Below, piece by piece: positions 54,632 through 60,995 of a DNA stretch of 64,000 nucleotides. The stretch lies in assembly GCF_002135335.1 (NCBI RefSeq), contig NZ_NEGC01000005.1, positions 209,485 through 273,484 of the forward strand. Reading direction: 5' to 3'. Made by a program: the position numbers and the translations under genes. The notes beneath the pieces are model-generated. The model had not been told where the DNA came from and did not search any database. It was given only the letters and a program-made list of their open reading frames with translations. Position 1 is the first letter of the stretch, and each line of letters starts with the position of its first letter. The stretch is from Acinetobacter sp. ANC 4470 (GTDB taxonomy: Bacteria; Pseudomonadota; Gammaproteobacteria; Pseudomonadales; Moraxellaceae).

Positions 54632-56545
54632 TTGTCGAGTGCAATTCAAACCGCTGATCTTGATTGGCAATCTATTGATGGTATGGATGTACCCGTTTCC
54701 AAACAATTTGGGAACGTGTATTTTTCTAGCGCTCATGCCTTACTCGAAGCACGACATGTCTTTCTCAACGGCAATGACTTAAGCACACGTTTAACCAAAC
54801 TGGCTGATTTCGAATACTTCTGCATCGGCGAAACTGGTTTTGGTGCAGGGCTAAATACTTTAGCTTTATGGCAAATGTGGCGGCAACTGCGCCCGAATAA
54901 TCACAGCCATCTGCATCTGATTAGCGTGGAAAAATACCCACTGACAAAAGCTGATTTTATTCGTGCTGCAAATGTCTGGCCAGAGCTGCAACCGTTAGCA
55001 CAACAATTGCTTCAGCAATATCCTTTGCCCATCGCGGGCTGTCATAGACTTGATTTCCCAGAAGAACGCTTTTCAATTGACTTCTGGCTGGGTGATGCCA
55101 ATGAGGTTCTCCCTGTCATTGCCAAAACCAAAGCAGCCGATGCATGGTTTCTCAATAGTTTTTCATTTTCATGCCATTCCGATATCTGGCAGAAAAATGT
55201 TTTAAGTCAAATCATCAGACTGTCGGATGAAGGAACAACTTTTACCTCTTTGAGTGTTACCAACATTTTAAGAGAGAGTTTGAGTGAGCATGGCATTTCG
55301 ATTTCTTGCCCAATTGGTTTTAACAATAAAGAGTCGATGCTGAAAGCGATTTGGAATTTTCCAAAATCGGAAAATCAAGACCTGATCACGGCAACAACTC
55401 AAGCACAACCCCAATTCAATGCAGCAGACTCCTTTCAACAACGTGAAATTGCGATCATTGGCGCAGGAATAGCTGGTTTAACTTGTGCCTATGCCTTTGC
55501 TAGGCGTAGTCATCAAGTTACGATTTACGATCAATCAGCGCCTCTTGCGGGCGCATCGGGTAATCCACTGGCATTGCTCAATCCCCGATTAGGACAAATT
55601 GAGCAAAGTGCGCGACATTTAGTCACTTTGGCATGGCAATATGCCATGCCACATTATCAAAAATTTAAAGCTTTTCGCCCCATTCACGTCAATCAACTGG
55701 CACTCAAAGCTGACGATGATTTACTTGAACTCGCAGCACAATATCCACAAGGTATATTTGCTTCAGAAAGAGAAAATATCAGCGATCTTGGGACAGCATA
55801 TCCAAGCCTAAAACTATTACAAGCAGGGGCGATTTCACCGCATCAATTACGTGATCAAATTTTAGCGCACCCTAAAATCCAATTTAAACAAGCAGAAATC
55901 AGCAAATTAAAAAAACAATCAAATCAAACATCAAAAATTCAAGTCATTGACATCCATCAACAGTGTTTAGGTGAATTTGATCATGTAATAATTTGCGCGG
56001 CAATGAATAGTCAAAAACTTTCGCCACAACTGCCGCAGCTTAAAGCCAATCGTGGACAAGTCAGTTGGGTAAATAATGCCAATCATCCGTTAAAACCTAA
56101 TCAAGCCTATAGTTACGGCGGCTATTGCATGCAATTAGATGCGCAGCATCTTATTTTAGGCGCTTCTTTTTATCCAGATCGAGAGGATGATGAGGTTCTA
56201 GCCGAAGATCATGCACATAACTATGCACTGATTCACAGTGTCTTTCCCAATTATGCGCAATCCTTAGCAGCAATCGAAACTTGGCAAGGTCGTGCATCGG
56301 TACGCACGCAAAGTCCTGATTATTTTCCGCTGCTTGGGAAAATTCAGCCAGATGCCGAAATTTATACCCTTACCGCTTTAGGCTCTAAAGGTTTCTTATT
56401 TGCACCACTGTGTAGTGAAGTCCTAGCGGCTCAAGTTTTAGCGGAAGCCTGCCCACTGACTTCATATTGGGTAAATAAACTCAGTCCACAACGTTTCATT
56501 AAAAAAGTAAAACCGAAAAAACCTTACTACCAAAAACCAACTTAA
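54632..56545 (+). CDS. mnmC: MnmC-like bifunctional tRNA 5-methylaminomethyl-2-thiouridine protein (MTase site degenerate)
   Basis: A 637-aa fusion. The N-terminal MnmD methyltransferase domain (1 to about 250) keeps the SAM loop CIGETGFGAGLNTL (64-77). The usual DAWFLDGFAPxxNPEMW block reads DAWFLNSFSFSCHSDIW, so the catalytic Asp is Asn175, and the later GFGxKREML reads GFNNKESML. The C-terminal FAD oxidase domain (from about 268) is intact: IIGAGIAGLTCAYAFARRSH, NRGQVSW and ALGSKGFLFAPL. It normally finishes mnm5s2U34 at tRNA wobble positions. The start is a TTG; no upstream ATG fits. Confidence 0.9.
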   Translation: MSSAIQTADLDWQSIDGMDVPVSKQFGNVYFSSAHALLEARHVFLNGNDLSTRLTKLADFEYFCIGETGFGAGLNTLALWQMWRQLRPNNHSHLHLISVEKYPLTKADFIRAANVWPELQPLAQQLLQQYPLPIAGCHRLDFPEERFSIDFWLGDANEVLPVIAKTKAADAWFLNSFSFSCHSDIWQKNVLSQIIRLSDEGTTFTSLSVTNILRESLSEHGISISCPIGFNNKESMLKAIWNFPKSENQDLITATTQAQPQFNAADSFQQREIAIIGAGIAGLTCAYAFARRSHQVTIYDQSAPLAGASGNPLALLNPRLGQIEQSARHLVTLAWQYAMPHYQKFKAFRPIHVNQLALKADDDLLELAAQYPQGIFASERENISDLGTAYPSLKLLQAGAISPHQLRDQILAHPKIQFKQAEISKLKKQSNQTSKIQVIDIHQQCLGEFDHVIICAAMNSQKLSPQLPQLKANRGQVSWVNNANHPLKPNQAYSYGGYCMQLDAQHLILGASFYPDREDDEVLAEDHAHNYALIHSVFPNYAQSLAAIETWQGRASVRTQSPDYFPLLGKIQPDAEIYTLTALGSKGFLFAPLCSEVLAAQVLAEACPLTSYWVNKLSPQRFIKKVKPKKPYYQKPT

Positions 56546-56612
56546 ATGTCTTTTAAAATAAGCAAAAAAAATCCCACTTTCAAAAAAAGAGGGAGCTAAT
56601 TTTTTAACCATT

Positions 56613-56639
56613 AAAAAAGCGCCTTACGGCGCTTTTTCT
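56613..56639. terminator. Bidirectional terminator mnmC / rhodanese
   Basis: AAAAAGCGCC/GGCGCTTTTT with a TTAC loop has A and T runs on both sides. It lies between the converging ends of mnmC and the rhodanese gene. Confidence 0.8.
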
Positions 56640-56953
56640 TAAGCGCCCTGTTCTAAAGGGAAGCCTGCATCACGTGCAGCACGAGTGCCACCCATCAATA
56701 CAACATACTCACGTGAGCTATCTAAGCTATCTAACTTTTCAGCAGCACGTGGCGCTTTACTACCACCACCACATACAATGTAAATGGGCTGATCCGACTC
56801 CACTTGAGTTAAGCTTATGGTATCCAAGTCATCAATGGGCTGATTTACAGCACCTTTAACATGACCTTCAGCAAAAGCTTTTGTATCACGAACATCCCAG
56901 ATAATTGCATTTTCTGGGAACTCAAATGTTGTAATTTCTTGTTTACGGATCAT
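56639..56953 (-). CDS. Rhodanese-like domain protein
   Basis: A single rhodanese domain of 104 aa with IIWDVRDTKAFAEGHVKGAVNQP (CH2A-like start) and the active-site loop C61 in VCGGGSKAPRAAEKL. Rhodaneses transfer sulfur via a cysteine persulfide; the loop CGGGSKA differs from the thiosulfate-type CRxGx[RT], so the donor is unclear. The frame opens at 56980, but ATG 56953 with AAGGAG 6 bp upstream is preferred. Confidence 0.88.
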   Translation of the reverse strand: MIRKQEITTFEFPENAIIWDVRDTKAFAEGHVKGAVNQPIDDLDTISLTQVESDQPIYIVCGGGSKAPRAAEKLDSLDSSREYVVLMGGTRAARDAGFPLEQGA

Positions 56954-57044
56954 TGTGCACTCCTTTGATGTAAACAACACTTGGCAAATGAAGAAAACAT
57001 CCCTAGCATCTCAGATATTCTTTCCATTTGTAAAGGGCTAAACC

Positions 57045-57533
57045 ATGCCATCTTTTGATATTGTTTCTGAATTAGAAATTTTTGAGGTAAATCATGCGGT
57101 TCAAAACACGCAAAAAGAAATTGCGACTCGTTTTGACTTCCGTGGTCAAGACGTTTCTATTGAATTGAGTGAAAAAAATAAAGAAGTCAAAATCAGCGCC
57201 GAAAGTGATTTCCAATGTGAGCAAGTTTATAGCATGCTGGAAAATCATTTCTTTAAGCGTAAAGTCGACATTCAAGCGCTTGATCCGCAAAAAATGACCG
57301 CTTCAGGTAAAAATGTAATTCAAGTGATTAAACTTAAAGATGGTCTTGACTCAGATACCGCAAAAAAAATTAATAAAGCCATTAAAGAAAGTGGTGTGAA
57401 GGTGCAATCATCTATCCAAGGTGACAAAATTCGTGTGACAGATAAAAAACGCGATACTTTGCAACAAACCATGGCGTTCTTAAAAGAACAGCAGTTTGGT
57501 GTGCCTTTACAGTTTAATAATTTCAAAGATTAA
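57045..57533 (+). CDS. yajQ: YajQ family cyclic di-GMP-binding protein
   Basis: The 162-aa protein has two ferredoxin-like repeats. The start MPSFDIVSELEIFEVNHAVQ, then EIATRFDFRGQ, KSSIQGDKIRVTDKKRDTLQ and the end FGVPLQFNNFKD are the UPF0234/YajQ pattern. Family members bind nucleotides; in Xanthomonas and Pseudomonas they act as c-di-GMP effectors. A DUF4442 gene lies 32 bp downstream. Confidence 0.95.
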   Translation: MPSFDIVSELEIFEVNHAVQNTQKEIATRFDFRGQDVSIELSEKNKEVKISAESDFQCEQVYSMLENHFFKRKVDIQALDPQKMTASGKNVIQVIKLKDGLDSDTAKKINKAIKESGVKVQSSIQGDKIRVTDKKRDTLQQTMAFLKEQQFGVPLQFNNFKD

Positions 57534-57565
57534 TGCATTGATGCAATAAAAATTCGAGGAACTTC

Positions 57566-58066
57566 ATGACAGCGACCAATCGTTTATCAAAACTGGTGAA
57601 AGCAACTGCTAAATTACCCAAAGGAATCCGCAGTACGCTGTGGAGCAAAGCGTTTGGTCGTATCGTACCAATGGTGGGAAGCGCAAATATTCGCTACCTC
57701 GAAGTGAGCCACGCAAAAGTGGTGGTGAAAATTGAAAACCATCGTGCGATGCAAAACCACATTGGGCAAGTCCATGCCTGTGCTATGGCACTGATTGCGG
57801 AAACAGCAACCGGATTTGTGACTGGAATGAATGTTCCCGATTCCTGTATTGTGTTAATCAAAAGTTTAAAAGTCGATTTTAAACGCCCATCTAAAGGCGC
57901 AATGACCGCAGTCGCAACATTAACGGCTGAACAGCAAAAGTTAATGCAAAGTTCTGAAAAAGGTGAAACTCTCGTTTCGGTGATCGTAACGGATGAAACC
58001 AATCAAGAACCGATTCAATGTGAAATGCTGTGGGCTTGGGTAGCTAAATCACAGTTAAAAAAATGA
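57566..58066 (+). CDS. DUF4442 hotdog-fold protein
   Basis: The 166-aa protein belongs to the thioesterase-like DUF4442 family. It has an N-terminal helix, then VKIENHRAMQNHIGQVHACAMALIAETATGFVTG, in which the NHIGxVHA segment lies on the hotdog helix. The helix normally carries the active site, and an N-x-H replaces the usual Asp/Glu. A true thioesterase activity is therefore uncertain. It is downstream of yajQ and ends at a strong terminator. Confidence 0.85.
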   Translation: MTATNRLSKLVKATAKLPKGIRSTLWSKAFGRIVPMVGSANIRYLEVSHAKVVVKIENHRAMQNHIGQVHACAMALIAETATGFVTGMNVPDSCIVLIKSLKVDFKRPSKGAMTAVATLTAEQQKLMQSSEKGETLVSVIVTDETNQEPIQCEMLWAWVAKSQLKK

Positions 58067-58108
58067 TTGGTTCAAAATCATGTTAGCTGATGCTCAAAAT
58101 TAATCGAC

Positions 58109-58137
58109 AAAAAAGCCCAATCATGATTGGGCTTTTT
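58109..58137. terminator. Bidirectional terminator DUF4442 / thioesterase operon
   Basis: A perfect palindromic stem AAAGCCCAATCA/TGATTGGGCTTT with flanking A and T runs lies between converging genes. Confidence 0.85.
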
Positions 58138-58162
58138 ATATCGATTCATTACTTCAGCTAAA

Positions 58163-58609
58163 TTACTTCGCTAACTGTGATGACAAATATTTTTGTTTTA
58201 CATCCTCTGGAATTTGGCGCTTACCACCTTTCACATCGACTGCAACAAAAGTAAATACTCCTTCCGTCACACGAACCGGTTCTCGTGAGCTGTCATGACT
58301 ATCCCACACTTCAATTTGCATTTGAATAGATGTATTGCCCACTTTTAAAATTTTGGTATAGCAACTAATCACATCACCGACTTTAACAGGAACCAAAAAA
58401 GTCATTTGATTAATCGAAATTGTTGCACAACGCCCCTTACTAAAACGCTCTGCATGAATTGCACCAGCCAAATCCATTTGTGAAACAATCCACCCACCAA
58501 ATACATCACCACTCCAGTTGGTATCTGCTGGCATCGCAATGGTTTGAAGGGAAAGTGTTCCTTCAGGTTTTACATGAGTATCTGACACATTAGCTTCCTG
58601 TTTTGGCAT
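58163..58609 (-). CDS. Acyl-CoA thioesterase (YciA-like)
   Basis: The 148-aa hotdog-fold acyl-CoA hydrolase has the YciA pattern: AMPADTNWSGDVFGGWIVSQMDLAGAIHA (catalytic Asn/Asp in the NxxGDVFGG segment), RCATISINQMTFLVPVKVGD and EGVFTFVAVD. It hydrolyses short to medium acyl-CoAs and normally forms hexamers. Its start overlaps the trxC stop by 20 bp, so translation is coupled in the hydrolase-trxC-thioesterase operon. Confidence 0.92.
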   Translation of the reverse strand: MPKQEANVSDTHVKPEGTLSLQTIAMPADTNWSGDVFGGWIVSQMDLAGAIHAERFSKGRCATISINQMTFLVPVKVGDVISCYTKILKVGNTSIQMQIEVWDSHDSSREPVRVTEGVFTFVAVDVKGGKRQIPEDVKQKYLSSQLAK

Positions 58610-59027
58610 TTAAATGTTGATCTAGCCACTGTTGTAGCTCTGAAGATCGTAACGCACCACTTATTCTAGCAACTTCATTGGTTTTGTTCATTAAAACTAA
58701 AGTTGGAATACTACGTACATTAAAAGCACTACTCAATCGAGGGGATTCTTCGGTGTTAATTTTGGCAAAGATCACTTTGGGGTTCTGTGCGGCAACTTGT
58801 GCAAAATGCGGTGCCATCATCTTACAAGGTCCACACCACTCTGCCCATAAATCAATAAATACAGGCAAGTCACTATTGGCGATAAAATGACTAAAATTTT
58901 GCTCATTTAACTCAATCGGTGCCAACGGAATAAGGGCTTGATGACATTGACCACAGCTTGGGTTTACTTCCAGTTTATCTTCAGGCACTCGGTTTTTTGC
59001 ACCACACGAAGGACAGACAATAATCAT
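58590..59027 (-). CDS. trxC: Thioredoxin 2 (TrxC)
   Basis: A 145-aa thioredoxin with an N-terminal zinc ribbon (C5, C8 and C25, C28 in CPSC...CGQC) followed by a thioredoxin domain with the redox-active WCGPC (C65, C68), IPTL cis-proline and NVRSIPTLVLM. The zinc ribbon distinguishes TrxC from TrxA. It works as a cytosolic disulfide reductant, induced by oxidative stress in E. coli. It starts directly after the hydrolase stop and overlaps the thioesterase. Confidence 0.94.
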   Translation of the reverse strand: MIIVCPSCGAKNRVPEDKLEVNPSCGQCHQALIPLAPIELNEQNFSHFIANSDLPVFIDLWAEWCGPCKMMAPHFAQVAAQNPKVIFAKINTEESPRLSSAFNVRSIPTLVLMNKTNEVARISGALRSSELQQWLDQHLNAKTGS

Positions 59028-59924
59028 TTAGTTCACTCCAATATGTTGATGTAAAAATTCTAACTGGGTTGATATCGCTTTTTCAAACCATTGTCCATGA
59101 TAGATATCAAAATGATGCATATCCCACTCATGATATTGCACAAAAGGGGCAATATTGGTTGCCGTTTCACGACTGGACTCAATTGGCATCAGACTATCTA
59201 GTTTCGACGCAATAAAGAGCACAGGAACACTAATGTTACTGGCATCCTGAATCGGGCGATAACGAATTAAATTGAAAAAAACCCGTGCAGGAATCGCACC
59301 GCTCCAAAAATAATCTGGATTCACAATCGATAAATATCCATCATAACTATCAGCTGTTGGCATAAAACATAAGCCACTTTTATCCACCACAGGCAAGGTT
59401 TTTGGAGACATGCCAACTTTCGCCCCCATATAGTCCTGACTGGATATTTTTAATGCTTTCGGGAGTTGCTGTAAAGGATAAAGCTTGGCACTTTCTGTTC
59501 CATCAACAAAAGGCACTTGAACCATGACCGCTTGAACATTTTTCAATTCAGCAGCTAAATTCAAAACATAACCCCCACTTAATGCAGTTCCCCAAAGTAC
59601 GATGCGTCGGGTATCAATCGATTTTCGTTCTAAAATATGTGCAATCATGGTTCGCCAATCTTCTAATTGCGATGTCAGCGATACCAACTCTCGTGGACGA
59701 CCGGTACTTCCACCCCAATAACGATAATCAAACAGTACCACTGCATAACCGGCCTGAGCAAAACGCTTAGCATATTGAACCAATTTAAATTGGCGTAATG
59801 CAGCCAAACCATGCGCCATAATAATTACAGCGGGCTTATTTTCAGTTTTTGGACGGTAAAAATCTGCAGCAATAACTTCTTGCCCGCTTTTTACATATAG
59901 CGGTTCAACTGTATAGGAATGCAT
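59028..59924 (-). CDS. Alpha/beta hydrolase
   Basis: The 298-aa serine hydrolase fold (dienelactone-hydrolase/X-Pro peptidase-like) has an IIMAHGLAALRQFKLVQYAKRFA oxyanion region, the nucleophile elbow WGTALSGGYVLNLA (Ser in LSGG) and a late Asp in ASKLDSLMPIESS. A C-terminal His lies in DMHHFDIYHG. The catalytic triad is thus complete but the substrate is unknown. It is the first gene of the operon with trxC and the YciA-like thioesterase. Confidence 0.88.
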   Translation of the reverse strand: MHSYTVEPLYVKSGQEVIAADFYRPKTENKPAVIIMAHGLAALRQFKLVQYAKRFAQAGYAVVLFDYRYWGGSTGRPRELVSLTSQLEDWRTMIAHILERKSIDTRRIVLWGTALSGGYVLNLAAELKNVQAVMVQVPFVDGTESAKLYPLQQLPKALKISSQDYMGAKVGMSPKTLPVVDKSGLCFMPTADSYDGYLSIVNPDYFWSGAIPARVFFNLIRYRPIQDASNISVPVLFIASKLDSLMPIESSRETATNIAPFVQYHEWDMHHFDIYHGQWFEKAISTQLEFLHQHIGVN

Positions 59925-59976
59925 AAGCGCTCCAGTGCGTTATTTTATGGTTGTAATCGCTTATAAAATTTTCAAC

Positions 59977-59998
59977 AGCTTAAACTCAAGTTTAAGCT
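59977..59998. promoter_or_regulatory. Palindromic operator candidate upstream of DUF442 pair
   Basis: AGCTTAAACT-CA-AGTTTAAGCT is a perfect 10+10 bp inverted repeat, about 50 bp before the first TIGR01244 gene. It is followed by a smaller dyad ATGCT...AGCAT and a TATCAT -10-like box (60005-60010). Position and symmetry suit a repressor site over the promoter. Confidence 0.55.
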
Positions 59999-60048
59999 TA
60001 ATGCTATCATAAAGCATCAATCTATTTAATGAATTATGGAGTGACAAA

Positions 60049-60384
60049 ATGAGCGAGAATGTCGGCTTTGCAGGTCAAATTAGCCCAGAACACGTAGCAC
60101 AAGTTGTTGAGAAAGGTTTTAAATCGATTATCAACAATCGTCCAGATATGGAAGGCGGTCCAGAACAACCGACCAGTGCTCAAATTGAAGAGTCTGCACG
60201 CAATGCTGGTTTAGATTATGTCTTTCAGCCCGTGGTTGCTGGTCAAATTACCGAAGTTGATGTGCGTACATTTGCCAATCATTTTAATGAACTTCCTAAA
60301 CCCGTTTTGATGTTCTGCCGTACAGGTAACCGTTCAAATAATTTATATCAGCTTGCCAAACAAATGGATTTATTAGATGACTAA
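60049..60384 (+). CDS. TIGR01244 (DUF442) family sulfur transferase/phosphatase-like protein, cytoplasmic
   Basis: The 111-aa protein has the Blh N-terminal domain fold: GQISPEHVAQVVEKGFKSIINNRPDMEGG, FQPVVAGQITEVDV and the active-site loop FCRTGNRSNNLYQLA with C90. These domains resemble dual-specificity phosphatases and are linked to sulfur/sulfide metabolism in biofilm-associated bla/blh systems. It has no signal peptide, so it is cytoplasmic. It overlaps the next gene, a secreted paralogue, by 8 bp. Confidence 0.9.
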   Translation: MSENVGFAGQISPEHVAQVVEKGFKSIINNRPDMEGGPEQPTSAQIEESARNAGLDYVFQPVVAGQITEVDVRTFANHFNELPKPVLMFCRTGNRSNNLYQLAKQMDLLDD

Positions 60385-60802
60385 ACGCGTTTTATCAACG
60401 CTTTTATATTGCTTGTGCTTGACCTGTTCAACTGATTTATTTGCTCAAAATGATAGTTTAAGTAAAACTCTAAATGCACAAGTCAGTGTTGCGGGTCAAA
60501 TGACAACAGATAAATTCCAACAACTGATCAAAACTGGTTTTAAATCAGTAATCGTCAATCGTCCTGATCAGGAACAAGGTAATACTGTTTCAGTGGCTCA
60601 GTTACGCCAAATTGCTGAACAATCACAAGTCAGTGTAATTTACCAACCTGTGGTAAGCGGTAAAATTTCTCAAACAGACGTGATTGAATTTGCAAAATAT
60701 TATAATGAGCTACCAAAACCAATCCTGATGGTCTGCCGCAGTGGTTCTCGCTCGAGCATATTATTTAATCAGGCTAAATCTCAAGGCTTGCTCAATGAAT
60801 AA
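60377..60802 (+). CDS. TIGR01244 (DUF442) family protein, secreted paralogue
   Basis: The 141-aa protein is homologous over its last 110 residues to the gene just upstream (GQMTTDKFQQLIKTGFKSVI, YQPVVSGKISQTDV, VCRSGSRSS with C120). It has an added N-terminal signal peptide (about 1-23, ending DLFA), which places the same domain in the periplasm. The pair is a tandem duplication with divided location. It overlaps the upstream gene by 8 bp and a tiny lipoprotein gene by 8 bp downstream. Confidence 0.9.
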   Translation: MTKRVLSTLLYCLCLTCSTDLFAQNDSLSKTLNAQVSVAGQMTTDKFQQLIKTGFKSVIVNRPDQEQGNTVSVAQLRQIAEQSQVSVIYQPVVSGKISQTDVIEFAKYYNELPKPILMVCRSGSRSSILFNQAKSQGLLNE

Positions 60803-60899
60803 AATTTTAATTGTCTTTTTATGTCTATTCACAATCAGCGGCTGTAGTTCTATGAATGTTAGACCTACTGTTGGTGTGAGCATGGGAACTTCAATTTAA
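60795..60899 (+). CDS. 34-aa small lipoprotein
   Basis: A short open frame starts inside the end of the previous gene (8-bp overlap) and encodes MNKILIVFLCLFTISGCSSM followed by 14 residues. It has a basic N-terminus, a hydrophobic core and a lipobox ISGC with the lipidated Cys at 17, leaving a mature peptide of only 18 residues. A terminator follows 16 bp later. The start overlap and lipobox support a real gene; its function is unknown. Confidence 0.6.
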   Translation: MNKILIVFLCLFTISGCSSMNVRPTVGVSMGTSI

Positions 60900-60914
60900 A
60901 ACATCTAATGCAAT

Positions 60915-60944
60915 AAAAAAACAGCGCCGAAGCGCTGTTTTTTT
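60915..60944. terminator. Terminator after the DUF442/small lipoprotein operon
   Basis: The stem ACAGCGC/GCGCTGT with loop CGAA has long A and T runs on both sides. It can also serve the convergent Ig-like lipoprotein gene. Confidence 0.85.
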
Positions 60945-60995
60945 ATTGCATAATTTTTACTAGGTTTGAAAAATCATATATTTTTTTTACAAACC

